In this document: piece by piece, positions 8,873 to 17,924 of the stretch
Layout: every line of letters starts with the position of its first letter
How positions within the stretch are numbered: the first letter of the stretch is position 1
NCBI GenBank assembly: GCA_022538095.1
Contig: JAKYXN010000009.1
Coordinates: forward strand, 1 to 64,000
Source: Puniceicoccaceae bacterium K14
Lineage (GTDB): Bacteria > Verrucomicrobiota > Verrucomicrobiia > Opitutales > Opitutaceae
Reading direction: 5' to 3'
DNA length: 64,000 nucleotides
Notes under the pieces: model-generated
The model's database searches: none
Seen by the model: only the letters and a program-made list of their open reading frames with translations
Told to the model about the DNA's origin: nothing
Made by a program: the position numbers and the translations under genes

Positions 8873-11800
8873 ATGGCCGAGCAGGACCCTCAAGACTTCG
8901 AATTCGATATTTCTGATTTGGAGGTGGATGAGAACTCATCTTCCGCATCCAGACAGGACGCGCCTGCCCCAACCCAAGAGCCTCAAGCTGTTGAGGGCGA
9001 TATTGATTGGTCGTTGGGGGATTTAGATGTGCCTGTCGAAAGTCAGGCTCCCGTTCAGCCAGCTCCTCAGGCTCCGATCCAGCCTCCGCCTCCGCGTGAG
9101 CCGGCTACTCAGACGCCCCCGGCTGCTCAAAATTTTCCAGCAGGCACGACGAATTACCAGCAACCCGAACCTACTCCTCCTGTACAAGCGCCTCCGCCGC
9201 AACCCCAAGTTCCTCAAGATTACGGGGCTCCGCCAGTTACGCCCGCTAATGTGGGTGCAGAACCAAGGCGTAGCGTAAAGAGGGAAGGTTGGGACGATTT
9301 TGCCGACAATCTCGAGTCTCTCATTGATGAGGTTGAGTCGTTCGATGCATCGACTGCACAGGATGGCGACGCCTTGGATCAAATAGCGGATAAAATTGAG
9401 TATCAAGCAGCACAGCAACGAGCTGCTCGAGATCGTGAGGTTAGGAATGTTTCTAATAACCAACCACCGCCTCCAGCGCCGCCGGCCAATCCATTTCCGC
9501 AACAGCCGCCTCCGCCTCCGCAAGGTGCGCAGCCAATGCCTCAGCAGTCAGTTCCCACAGCTTCTCAAGCTCCGGGGCAGGCGCCGGTAGCGGCTCCGCG
9601 GCCGCAACCTCAGGCTCCGAATCAAAATTTTGCTCAATCGCCGGTTCAACCAAATTACCAACAACCAGCTCCGCAGCCTCCTCAATCTGTTCCACAGTAT
9701 GGGCAGACGCCGCCACCAATGGGGGCAGTTCCTCCTGCCCAGCCTCAGCCTAGCTATCCACCGCAACAGGGTTACCAGATGCCGCCGCAGGCGAATGTGC
9801 CTCCACAACAAGCTTATGCTCCCCCGGCTCAACCTATGCAGCCACCGGTTCAGTCGATGCAATCTCAACCTGGCCAGACTTTCGCTCAACAAGAAGATGG
9901 CTTGTCTGGCGATGATCCACAGTCGGGTTTGAATCAAGAAGAGCTGCCGCAAGAGGAAGACGAGCCCGAAGTAGATGAGGCTCTTGTTGAAGAGCTATTG
10001 GATTCGGAAGGAATTGAATCCGAACAAGCTGAAACTGAGCCCGAAATCGACGAAGGAATTGAAGAATCCTCTGAAGTAGAAATAGCGGATGGAAACACGG
10101 AGGCGATATCTGAAGATCTCACTTCTGAATTGGAAGAGACTGAAGACGCTTTTGATGATAACCGAGAAGCTTTACTCGAGGATGTCGACTCATTGGAGTC
10201 AGACAGCGAAGAAGTTGTTGCTGAAGATGAGCTTGCAGGAGAACTCGAGAACGAGTCTGCAGAAGAAAATTTACTACCGGAAGAAATTGAGAATATAACT
10301 GAGTCGGATTCGGAGCTGAGTGAGGAGGAAGTTGATAGCTCAGAAATCGCTGAGGACTCAGCAACCATCCAAGAGGACTCGGTTGAAGAGATCGAAGCTA
10401 TGGGATCAGATGTTGATCTCGATGATGATGTGCCGGGTGACAGTGTTCAGGGTAGCGACCCCGTGGACTCAATTGACGAGGATCAAGAGCCTGAGTTCGG
10501 GACTGAAGGTGATTTGATCGCAGATCGGGAGGACATCGATACGGATGACGAAGATGAGAGTGAAGTGTCCGAAGACGTTGATACAGAATCAGGTAATACG
10601 ATTGATCCGGAGTTGGTTGGTGAGGACCTTGCTAAAGAAGAGCCAGCTGAGCAGGATATCGAAGCGATTGCAGAAGGCGGTGTCGTTTCTGAGTCACATG
10701 AGGAGTCCGATGAAAATGAAACTTTAGATGAGATTGAAGCTGAAGGCGCGGAAGTAATTTCTGAAGAATCTGACTTAGAAGCTTCAGGGGAGTCCGAGGA
10801 AAGTGAGTCAATCGCAGCTGAGGATATCTTAGAGAAAATTGAGGAGCAGGAGGTAGAACCGGAAGAGGAATCGGCAAGTGCTGAAGATCTATCTGACGAA
10901 GATTCGTTGGCTGAGTCTCAGGAAAACCAGGACCCAGTTGCTGAATTGGTCCCAGAGATAGACGATACAGAACCTGTAGATGAAGAATCCTCGATTGAGG
11001 ATGAAATCGAACCTGTATCCATTGATTCTGAAGGGGATCTCGAAGAAGTTGATTCGAGCGAGGCAGAGGACGTTGCAGAGGTAGAGAATTTGGTCGAGAC
11101 TGGTGATGAAGAGCCGCTTGCTGATCTAGAGATAGAGGATGCCGAGCCGCTTTCGGAATCAGAAGAAATTGTCGCTGAAGAGGACGCCGAAGTGGAGGCT
11201 GTCGATTCTGATTTAGAGATGAGTGAATCAGAAGAGCCGGCTGCTGAAATCGAATCTTCTGAGGAAACTGTCGTTGAGGCAGTTGAAGAATCGTCTTCGG
11301 AGGAATTTAAAGAAGAAGTCGAGGACTTGATGGACTCAATTGAGATCCCCGACGAAGACGATGAAGAGGTTGTCGAAATGCCATCTGCGGATGATTTGCT
11401 TATGCAGGCGGGTAGCATTCTGAACGGAGATGATATCGATTCCGTAGAAGTCGTAGATGACGATAGTGATGATGCGGATATCTCGATGGAAATGCCTCCG
11501 ATTGAGGATGACGATGATGACGAAGAAGAACCGGCACCCGTATCTGGGAACGTTGCAGACCGAGCTGGTGATTTGCCTGAGCCTCCACCAGCGCCTGTTG
11601 CGATGGACGAGGACGGAGAAGATATTGGGGAGATCGAGGATATTGAAGACATTGAGATGGGCCAAGACGCCCTCGATGATCTGATCGAAGAAGTTGCCCA
11701 GGATGATGAAGAAGAGTCAACAGCTGGTTTGATGGTGTCTGAAGAGGACGAAGATCCGTTCGCTGTTGAAGAGAATGATTCTGCTGGAAACGATCCTTTT

Positions 11801-13189
11801 GCTTCAGATAGCGTTGATGATTTCAATATCGATGTAGAAGGAGAAGCAATCGATACGGACGATTTAGATATTTTAGTCGAAGATGAAAGTGAGCCTACCG
11901 AAGGCTCCGAAGAGACTGATTCTGATGAAGCAGGTGAGGACAAGCCTGAGAAAGAGAATTCTGAAGGAGAAAAATCAGAGGATGGTGAAAGCAAGCCTGA
12001 GAAAGTTGCTGCAACGAGTGGTGAAAAGGTAGTTGAGCTTCCAAAGACGCCATTGTGGAAGAAATTGGTAAAATCGATTCCAATGGCAGCGGCGATCGCA
12101 ATTGGCAGTTTGAGCTGGTTGAGCGTTACTTATAAGCAGGAGATCATAGAGCATTATTTGGGTTATGATGAAGACGGCTCACTTTTGAGTGACAGTATCC
12201 AGAAGGTTGCAGACCATATTTTGGCAGATTTTGATCATCGAGGTCTTTATCAGATGCAGAATGTTGAGAGCGATTTGCGTTTCGTTTCCGAAAACGAAAT
12301 TAGAATCAATGCTTTGTTGGCGGCGCAACTTAGGGAAGATTTGTATCAGTATGCTAGCGACAGTGAACTGCTTAGCGAATTGCCGGTTAAGGAAGAAGAT
12401 TTGGCCGAGTCCATTGAAACGGCGAAATCGATGTTTCCTGATTTGCTGGAACAGGCTCCCAAAAAGAAGTGGGACAATCTCTACAAGTTGGCCACTGAAA
12501 GAGGTGAGGTTTTGAAGATGCGTGTTATGTACCGTCTTTTGCGGGAGTCTTCAGAGTCCCCTTGGGCGTTGGACGGAGTCGAAGTAAGCGGTTACGATGA
12601 AGATCTCGTTTGGCCCGAGGGCCAACCCCGTGTAGCATTGGGAGAAGGTGCGTATGACATCGACGATAAAAAGACCAAGGAGATGATCAAAGACTATGCG
12701 ATTCAGGCTTCTGACTTTGTTGGCAATGTAGAAATGATGAAGGCCAGCGCGTATGGTGTCGCGATGGAAAAAGCCCGGGATGATGAACTCAAGCGTGGCG
12801 AGTTAATGGATGCTCTTTCTCAAGGGGCGTTCTTCGAAGGAATGGTTATTACAGGCGAATCATCTGAAGAAACAAACGAGGTTGTCATGATTATTACTGA
12901 GACAATGGAGGGCGGTTCATTAATTAAGGGCGTGTTCAAGATGAGAGATGGTTCGGAAGTGGCCAAGCATTTCACCGGAACGATTGGGTTCGAAAAAGAC
13001 GAAGATGACGTCGCTGGGAAAATTCGCGTGACGACAGTCGCATTTGACGACCTCGATAGAAACGTTGATGGGAGCTTGCCGAGTTTCTTTATGCCATCGA
13101 GCACGACTCGTTTGAGCCTGTATACAGACGGGGTCCGAGTAGAAGGGGACGCCAATAGCGTATCTCTCCGTTTAGCCAGAAATTTGTAG
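8873..13189 (+). CDS. Giant Pro/Gln-rich and acidic single-span membrane protein, function unknown
   Basis: About 1438 residues from the ATG at 8873, chosen because the sigma-28 box would place transcription at the earlier ATG (8828) and AGG lies 9 nt upstream of 8873. Layout, counting from the 8828 ATG: residues ~50-360 rich in Pro, Gln and Ala; ~365-1060 extremely acidic with Glu/Asp/Ser low complexity; a basic stretch (PLWKKLVKSIP); a hydrophobic segment at ~1085-1104; and a folded C-terminal domain of ~350 residues. A basic flank before the span suggests a cytoplasmic N-terminus and a periplasmic C-terminal domain. It resembles no family I can name; FimV-like scaffolds share only the general acidic architecture. 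The FliA-type promoter suggests a motility-linked role. Confidence 0.8.
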   Translation: MAEQDPQDFEFDISDLEVDENSSSASRQDAPAPTQEPQAVEGDIDWSLGDLDVPVESQAPVQPAPQAPIQPPPPREPATQTPPAAQNFPAGTTNYQQPEPTPPVQAPPPQPQVPQDYGAPPVTPANVGAEPRRSVKREGWDDFADNLESLIDEVESFDASTAQDGDALDQIADKIEYQAAQQRAARDREVRNVSNNQPPPPAPPANPFPQQPPPPPQGAQPMPQQSVPTASQAPGQAPVAAPRPQPQAPNQNFAQSPVQPNYQQPAPQPPQSVPQYGQTPPPMGAVPPAQPQPSYPPQQGYQMPPQANVPPQQAYAPPAQPMQPPVQSMQSQPGQTFAQQEDGLSGDDPQSGLNQEELPQEEDEPEVDEALVEELLDSEGIESEQAETEPEIDEGIEESSEVEIADGNTEAISEDLTSELEETEDAFDDNREALLEDVDSLESDSEEVVAEDELAGELENESAEENLLPEEIENITESDSELSEEEVDSSEIAEDSATIQEDSVEEIEAMGSDVDLDDDVPGDSVQGSDPVDSIDEDQEPEFGTEGDLIADREDIDTDDEDESEVSEDVDTESGNTIDPELVGEDLAKEEPAEQDIEAIAEGGVVSESHEESDENETLDEIEAEGAEVISEESDLEASGESEESESIAAEDILEKIEEQEVEPEEESASAEDLSDEDSLAESQENQDPVAELVPEIDDTEPVDEESSIEDEIEPVSIDSEGDLEEVDSSEAEDVAEVENLVETGDEEPLADLEIEDAEPLSESEEIVAEEDAEVEAVDSDLEMSESEEPAAEIESSEETVVEAVEESSSEEFKEEVEDLMDSIEIPDEDDEEVVEMPSADDLLMQAGSILNGDDIDSVEVVDDDSDDADISMEMPPIEDDDDDEEEPAPVSGNVADRAGDLPEPPPAPVAMDEDGEDIGEIEDIEDIEMGQDALDDLIEEVAQDDEEESTAGLMVSEEDEDPFAVEENDSAGNDPFASDSVDDFNIDVEGEAIDTDDLDILVEDESEPTEGSEETDSDEAGEDKPEKENSEGEKSEDGESKPEKVAATSGEKVVELPKTPLWKKLVKSIPMAAAIAIGSLSWLSVTYKQEIIEHYLGYDEDGSLLSDSIQKVADHILADFDHRGLYQMQNVESDLRFVSENEIRINALLAAQLREDLYQYASDSELLSELPVKEEDLAESIETAKSMFPDLLEQAPKKKWDNLYKLATERGEVLKMRVMYRLLRESSESPWALDGVEVSGYDEDLVWPEGQPRVALGEGAYDIDDKKTKEMIKDYAIQASDFVGNVEMMKASAYGVAMEKARDDELKRGELMDALSQGAFFEGMVITGESSEETNEVVMIITETMEGGSLIKGVFKMRDGSEVAKHFTGTIGFEKDEDDVAGKIRVTTVAFDDLDRNVDGSLPSFFMPSSTTRLSLYTDGVRVEGDANSVSLRLARNL

Positions 13190-13239
13190 GGACTTATAAG
13201 CTTTTCATTGATTGATGAATTCTCTTTAGAATCGTCCCG

Positions 13240-13698
13240 ATGAAACGGGATAAAAATTTCGACGCACTGCTCGAAAAAATGGACTTAAACTCCGCAACGA
13301 GGATTGTCTGGAAAAACTCGCTGGTAAAAGCAGATTCTTGCGGGATGGGTGTTGACTTAATAGAAGCTATTTCAGGCTCCTTTAAGTTTCCGTCGTCACT
13401 CGATGCGCTTTGTTACCTCGTGTCGGAAGACCCTATTTACGAAGGTCCTGATTCTTTTGCTTCTGTGTGGGAACGATTTGCAGAATTACATGATGATTCG
13501 AATTACGATCAGATGCAGCTCCTTCAATCTCTTGAATTGATTTTGATTTATATACGGGAACAAAGCATGAAAACTAAACTTAGCACTGTATTAGGATATC
13601 TTATTTGCAGTGAGGAGTTCGCTTATGGGTCTGCAGACAACCGAAAATTGGCAGAGGTTGTGAGGGCGATGCTTGATGATTTTGGCTTCGATGGATGA
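13240..13698 (+). CDS. Hypothetical protein
   Basis: 152 residues, soluble and probably helical, with no signal peptide or membrane segment and no motif I recognise (central VSEDPIYEGPDSFASVWERF). It lies 50 bp downstream of the giant acidic gene on the same strand with no terminator between, so they may be cotranscribed. I cannot assign a function. Confidence 0.6.
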   Translation: MKRDKNFDALLEKMDLNSATRIVWKNSLVKADSCGMGVDLIEAISGSFKFPSSLDALCYLVSEDPIYEGPDSFASVWERFAELHDDSNYDQMQLLQSLELILIYIREQSMKTKLSTVLGYLICSEEFAYGSADNRKLAEVVRAMLDDFGFDG

Positions 13699-13887
13699 TC
13701 TGTTTTTGTAAGTTGTTTATTAACAAATACAAATGCTGAAATTTGATTTTGTTCCTTTGTCGAAGCGACTTTTGAGAAAATAGAGTATATTTTCTATTCG
13801 CTAGAAAAAAGAGCGAAATTATGGCAAAATTTTGAGAAAAATCTTGCCCCAATGAAAGCCTACAATATTAATTCTACTCATAACTAA

Positions 13888-13966
13888 TTTTCCCGCTTAG
13901 CGGGAAATGGGGTAAAGAAGAAAACCAAGGTGAGTCGCTTAGGGGTAGGCGGCTCACCATTTTTTT
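13888..13966 (+). ncRNA. Candidate small RNA or attenuator with intrinsic terminator
   Basis: The 351-bp gene-free gap 13699-14049 holds two ordered structures. A perfect hairpin TTTCCCGC-TTA-GCGGGAAA lies at 13889-13907. After an A-rich single-stranded stretch comes a 10-bp stem GGTGAGTCGC / GCGGCTCACC (13929-13958, one G-U pair, 10-nt loop), followed by a T-run (13960-13966). This could be a stand-alone sRNA or a terminated leader ahead of phoH (ATG 84 bp beyond). A TACAAT box at 13861 is a possible -10, without a well-spaced -35. It matches no RNA family I recognise. Confidence 0.45.
13929..13966 (+). terminator. Intrinsic terminator upstream of phoH
   Basis: Ten-bp stem with a single G-U pair, ten-base loop, then seven T residues interrupted by nothing. 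It ends transcription entering from the 13240 gene or from the candidate small RNA. Confidence 0.75.
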
Positions 13967-14049
13967 GTATTGGTAATAATTGTTAAAATCCGCCTTTTCC
14001 TTTAGAAAATGTTCGACACATTTCTGAAGTGTATTAGCTTAAGAATTAC

Positions 14050-15540
14050 ATGGATCTAACGACCGTTTCCCAAGAAACTAAGTTACGACCGATTGCGGTT
14101 CAGAAAGCTAAGACTTACGTTCTAGACACGAATGTTTTGCTTCACGACCCCAGTTGCCTCTTCAAATTTGATGACAATAATTTGGTCATCCCAATAGAGG
14201 TTTTGGAGGAACTTGATTCAATCAAGATTGAGCATTCGAGCGCTCGAGGGGCAAATGCCCGTAGAGTGCATCGAATTCTTCGCGAGCTATTACCCGACAC
14301 CCGTTCTATGGAAGAAGGGGTAAAGCTTGAGAATGGCGGTTCCTTGACGGTGGTAATAAATAAGAACTTTGAAGATAGCTCTTCGCCTTTGGCGCGAAAG
14401 ATTGAAGGCTTGAAGCAAATTCTTGATTTCGAAAAGAAGGACAATCGAATTATTGCGACTGCTCTCTTTGTTCAGGAAAGCTACCCGCCGCCGGTAACTC
14501 TCGTTAGTAAAGATATCAATGTTCAGCTCAAGGCTCGTGCAGTTGGCTTGGAGGCTGAAGACTATCTTAACGATAAGGCCCCGGAAGAGCCAGACACAAA
14601 ATCTTATAGACGAATCACTGTATCTAAATACGAATTACAAAGATTTGCCTCTGAAGGCGAGTTTGAGCTTCAGCAGGAACTAGAGTACCCCTTGTACACC
14701 AACGAGTATGTGCTCTTGATTTCAGAAGAGGGGGGGACTATTCCCGCTCGTTACTACGATGACGGCGTATTGAGAAAGCTGATCGTCCCGGATTCGGTGA
14801 AAGCTCCGGGCGGGATTCCAATTCGCCCACGTAACCTTGAGCAATGTTTCTTCTTGGATGCTTTGTTAGATGACGAACTTTCGTTGGTTACCTGCTATGG
14901 AAAAGCGGGAACGGGTAAGACACTTCTATCTATAGTGAGTGCCATCTATTCGACGACGCAGTCGAATCCGCTATACGATGGCGTATCGATATCGCGTCCC
15001 GTGGTTGGTGTCGGTAAGGAAATTGGATTCTTGCCAGGTACCTTGGAGGAGAAAATGAACCCTTGGCTTCAACCGTATTATGATGCTCTTGAGGTCTTGC
15101 TGCCGGCTAAAATGCCCAAGGAGCCGCAGTTCGAAAACAAAAGGCAGCGCCGGAAAATGCGCGATAAGGAAGCAGAGGAAACAGCAGCCGGCAAGGGACC
15201 AGTTAAACCTTACGAGAAATTGTTGGAATCTGGCTTAGTCGAAATCGAAGCGCTTTGCTTTATTCGTGGGCGCTCAATTGCTCGTCGGTTCTTTATATTA
15301 GACGAAGCTCAGCAGTTAACTCCGCATGAGGTTAAGACCGTGATTACGCGTATTTCAGAAGGTTCGAAGATCGTGTTGATCGGAGACCCTGCACAGATCG
15401 ATAATCCCTACGTCGATTCAAGAAGTAATGGGCTCGTTTACTGTGCGAATCGCATGCGTGGACAAACGGTCGCCGCCCATGTTCAGTTAACTAAGGGTGA
15501 ACGCTCGATCTTAGCGGAGCTCGCAGCTGATCTACTCTGA
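14050..15540 (+). CDS. phoH2: PIN-PhoH fusion protein (PhoH2/YlaK-like RNase-ATPase)
   Basis: 496 residues. The N-terminal PIN nuclease domain begins at YVLDTNVLLHDP (about residues 24-35), with downstream acidic residues (VLEELDSIK, DNRIIATAL, VSKDIN) that form the metal site. The C-terminal PhoH ATPase carries Walker A GKAGTGKT (~284-291) and Walker B FFILDEAQ (~412-419), plus the late VLIGDPAQID motif. PIN-PhoH proteins are RNA-unwinding ribonucleases in the organisms where they were studied. A polar insert rich in Lys, Arg and Glu (about 360-385) lies between the ATPase motifs. Single-gene unit closed by its own terminator. Confidence 0.92.
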   Translation: MDLTTVSQETKLRPIAVQKAKTYVLDTNVLLHDPSCLFKFDDNNLVIPIEVLEELDSIKIEHSSARGANARRVHRILRELLPDTRSMEEGVKLENGGSLTVVINKNFEDSSSPLARKIEGLKQILDFEKKDNRIIATALFVQESYPPPVTLVSKDINVQLKARAVGLEAEDYLNDKAPEEPDTKSYRRITVSKYELQRFASEGEFELQQELEYPLYTNEYVLLISEEGGTIPARYYDDGVLRKLIVPDSVKAPGGIPIRPRNLEQCFFLDALLDDELSLVTCYGKAGTGKTLLSIVSAIYSTTQSNPLYDGVSISRPVVGVGKEIGFLPGTLEEKMNPWLQPYYDALEVLLPAKMPKEPQFENKRQRRKMRDKEAEETAAGKGPVKPYEKLLESGLVEIEALCFIRGRSIARRFFILDEAQQLTPHEVKTVITRISEGSKIVLIGDPAQIDNPYVDSRSNGLVYCANRMRGQTVAAHVQLTKGERSILAELAADLL

Positions 15541-15562
15541 GAGATTTCAGAACTTTTTCCAT

Positions 15563-15600
15563 GCTCCAATGCCTATCGCTTAAGGCGTTGGAGCGTTTTT
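15563..15600 (+). terminator. Intrinsic terminator of phoH
   Basis: GCTCCAATGCC (15563-15573) pairs with GGCGTTGGAGC (15584-15594) through one G-U pair, followed by GTTTTT. The stem overlaps the last codons of the convergent def gene. Confidence 0.85.
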
Positions 15601-16142
15601 ACTTTGCATTGGTTGATCGCCAATTGGATTTTCTTGATCGCTTTCTTTTTCATTCGGTCGATGAAAAGCACTCCATTTAGATGATCCACTTCGTGTTGGA
15701 TACAACGTCCTAGAAGGCCATTACATTCGATCACATGAGGAGTTCCATCCACGTCCTGATACTCACAGCGTATCCAGTCGGGGCGTTCCACGTCGCCACG
15801 GATGTGGGCAAACGACAAGCAACCTTCTTCGTAGCTGGTCGTTTTTTTATCTTTGATAAATTCGACCTTAGGGTTGCACATGCCCATTGGCATAAAGAGG
15901 TCGACTGGAGGAGTCGTTCCGTCTAGCTTGTATTCGAAATCGATTTCGCAGTCACGAAGGTCTACCACGCAGAATTGAATCGCCTTGCCGATTTGTTGAG
16001 CCGCTAGTCCGATGCCATTGGCCTCGATCATCGTTTCAACCATATCCTCGAAAAGGAGTTTAAGTTCTTCGTCAAAATTTTCGATGGGCTTGCCTTTTTC
16101 CAAAAGCACATCATCGCCGTATTGAACAATTTCCAGTGTCAT
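15573..16142 (-). CDS. def: Peptide deformylase
   Basis: 189 residues. Removes the formyl group from the initiator methionine of nascent proteins at the ribosome. All three metal-enzyme motifs are present: GIGLAAQQIG (motif 1), EEGCLSF (motif 2, Cys metal ligand) and QHEVDHLNG (motif 3, HExDH). The length is ordinary for bacterial deformylases. A short insert (residues ~75-90) precedes motif 2. It is transcribed alone, convergent to phoH and divergent from the membrane gene at 16223. The usual partner fmt is not adjacent. Confidence 0.95.
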   Translation of the reverse strand: MTLEIVQYGDDVLLEKGKPIENFDEELKLLFEDMVETMIEANGIGLAAQQIGKAIQFCVVDLRDCEIDFEYKLDGTTPPVDLFMPMGMCNPKVEFIKDKKTTSYEEGCLSFAHIRGDVERPDWIRCEYQDVDGTPHVIECNGLLGRCIQHEVDHLNGVLFIDRMKKKAIKKIQLAINQCKVKTLQRLKR

Positions 16143-16222
16143 AGGTCTTCTCTTTTGACCTAGCCAAAACGCCTGCTATGTCTAAGGCAAATTCTTTCTC
16201 TGAATCGGGGACATGATTGTCT

Positions 16223-17917
16223 ATGCTTGATAACAAACCAGAAAACAATAAATCGCTTTTTTTCACGATCACTTTGATCGTGATTGGCGCTGCGCTGGTT
16301 GCTTTAGGGTGGGCGATTCCGTCACGTTTTAAATCGATTCCACACGAGGTTTTACGAGATGCAGGGTCGGGCACGGAAACTATAGCGAGTGTCGCAGAAT
16401 CCTATTTGTTCGATGGCAATTCGGGCGTTTCGCAAGTTTTGGCGGAAGCCCTGACAGAATTAGAGATTCCGGTACCACAATCTATCGAATCGAGAGCAAA
16501 GTTGGTGGCGAGCGGTAATATTCCGTTATTTCACTGGGGCGTTTGGGATCCTTTTGTGAGTGGGGCTTTGGAGAATGTGCCTTTGGAGTCATATTCGAAT
16601 CAGCCGGGGGCAATTGGCATTGCTTTGTCGAAGGAGAATAGACAGGCGTTCAAGGAATACTTCGAGTTATCCAAGAGTCCCTTGGTCGAAGAGATTATGT
16701 CGACTGGAGAATTGGATACGTACCAACGTTTTTTTCCGGTTTACAGCTCGTCTGGTAGACCGCTTGAGGCCACTTTGTACATCGTGGCTCTCTTGGCCCA
16801 AAGCGACACTTTTAGCTTGAATGTGAGAAAGGACCTCCGGGTCGCAATTTGGTCCGCGAAAGCGGGAGATGGGACTGCCACGTTGGAAGATATTTATTTG
16901 GATGTATTTGGCTTAGGACGCTTGTTTAATTGGGGCCAATTGAAAACGCTGGTTGCCAATGTAGAAGACACCGAAGTTTTACATCAGCTTCGATACGTTT
17001 TCCACCGTTCTCCTGAAGCGACGAATCTCCTTTACGCAGCCTTAGCGTTGACGGAAGACCCAGAAGGCATGATGTCTTATCTAAAAAAGTTTGGCGATGA
17101 AGGTGTGGATACGCTTCGTACTGCTGTTATTTATGGGAAGGGAAGCGTCGAAATGCTTCTTCGCGAGCAATTGCCGATCGAAGGAATTGATAAATCTGCC
17201 AAAATCGCGACTTCTTGGAACACGCGTCTTTCTAATTTTAGCCTACAGAATAGAAATCTGTCCTTGGCAGCCAAATACACGTTGTTCTTTGTTGGATCGT
17301 TTTTCTGTTTCTGGGGAACGAGTCGTTTTGCTTGGTTTTACCGTGAACGCGACTCTGCGGCGTTGGCATATGCTCAACGATCTTTTGGTTCATTAACAGC
17401 GCTGCTAGTGCTCGTAATACTTAGCGAGCCGTATCTAGCAGGCGGACACACTTTCGAAGGTTATTCTTTTTCATTCGTTCTACCGGTCATCGCGCAAGTC
17501 GATGGCGAAACTCAAATTGTCGAAACTACACCCTCAACATCTATGGAAACAGCAACGCTCATATCCATCGCATTTTTCTTTCTGCTGCAGCTCCTCGTGT
17601 TCGTGATCTGCTTGTTAAAGGTGAGAGAAATAAACCGTAAACCAGTCACAGCTGAAACGAAGCTCAAGCTTATGGACAACGAAGAGAACCTATTCGACAC
17701 GGGTCTGTACGTTGGTATTGCGGGGACGTGTATTTCGCTCGTGCTTCAGGTGCTCGGAATGATTGAGGCCAATTTGATTTCAGCTTATTCGTCCAACTTA
17801 TTTGGCATCTTGTGTGTAGCGATTGTTAAGATACGAATTGTTCGCCCGTACAAAAATCGACTCATCCTTGAAAGCGGTGAAGCGTACGTAACGGCGAACG
17901 TGTTCAAGAAGGCTTAG
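16223..17917 (+). CDS. Multi-pass membrane protein with ExbB/MotA-like C-terminal region
   Basis: 564 residues from the ATG at 16223; a TTG two codons earlier is a poorer start. One hydrophobic segment near residues 10-35, a large extracytoplasmic domain of ~310 residues, then five hydrophobic segments in the C-terminal 200 residues. The last two (GLYVGIAGTCISLVLQVLGM and ISAYSSNLFGILCVA) recall the 'GLLGTV..GL' and 'LSxAL..T..GL' helices of ExbB/TolQ/MotA proton-channel subunits. It is followed 7 bp later by a gene whose N-terminus looks ExbD-like, which supports the motor idea. The similarity is visual and weak; the soluble domain is unknown to me. Confidence 0.6.
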   Translation: MLDNKPENNKSLFFTITLIVIGAALVALGWAIPSRFKSIPHEVLRDAGSGTETIASVAESYLFDGNSGVSQVLAEALTELEIPVPQSIESRAKLVASGNIPLFHWGVWDPFVSGALENVPLESYSNQPGAIGIALSKENRQAFKEYFELSKSPLVEEIMSTGELDTYQRFFPVYSSSGRPLEATLYIVALLAQSDTFSLNVRKDLRVAIWSAKAGDGTATLEDIYLDVFGLGRLFNWGQLKTLVANVEDTEVLHQLRYVFHRSPEATNLLYAALALTEDPEGMMSYLKKFGDEGVDTLRTAVIYGKGSVEMLLREQLPIEGIDKSAKIATSWNTRLSNFSLQNRNLSLAAKYTLFFVGSFFCFWGTSRFAWFYRERDSAALAYAQRSFGSLTALLVLVILSEPYLAGGHTFEGYSFSFVLPVIAQVDGETQIVETTPSTSMETATLISIAFFFLLQLLVFVICLLKVREINRKPVTAETKLKLMDNEENLFDTGLYVGIAGTCISLVLQVLGMIEANLISAYSSNLFGILCVAIVKIRIVRPYKNRLILESGEAYVTANVFKKA

Positions 17918-17924
17918 GCTACAA

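Noticed and set aside
10918-11994. Long open frame on the minus strand, Ser-rich, 358 codons
   Set aside because: It is the exact antisense of the Glu/Asp codons of the acidic gene (GAA/GAG/GAT/GAC read backwards as TTC/CTC/ATC/GTC or shifted to TCx), so its length is a composition artefact.
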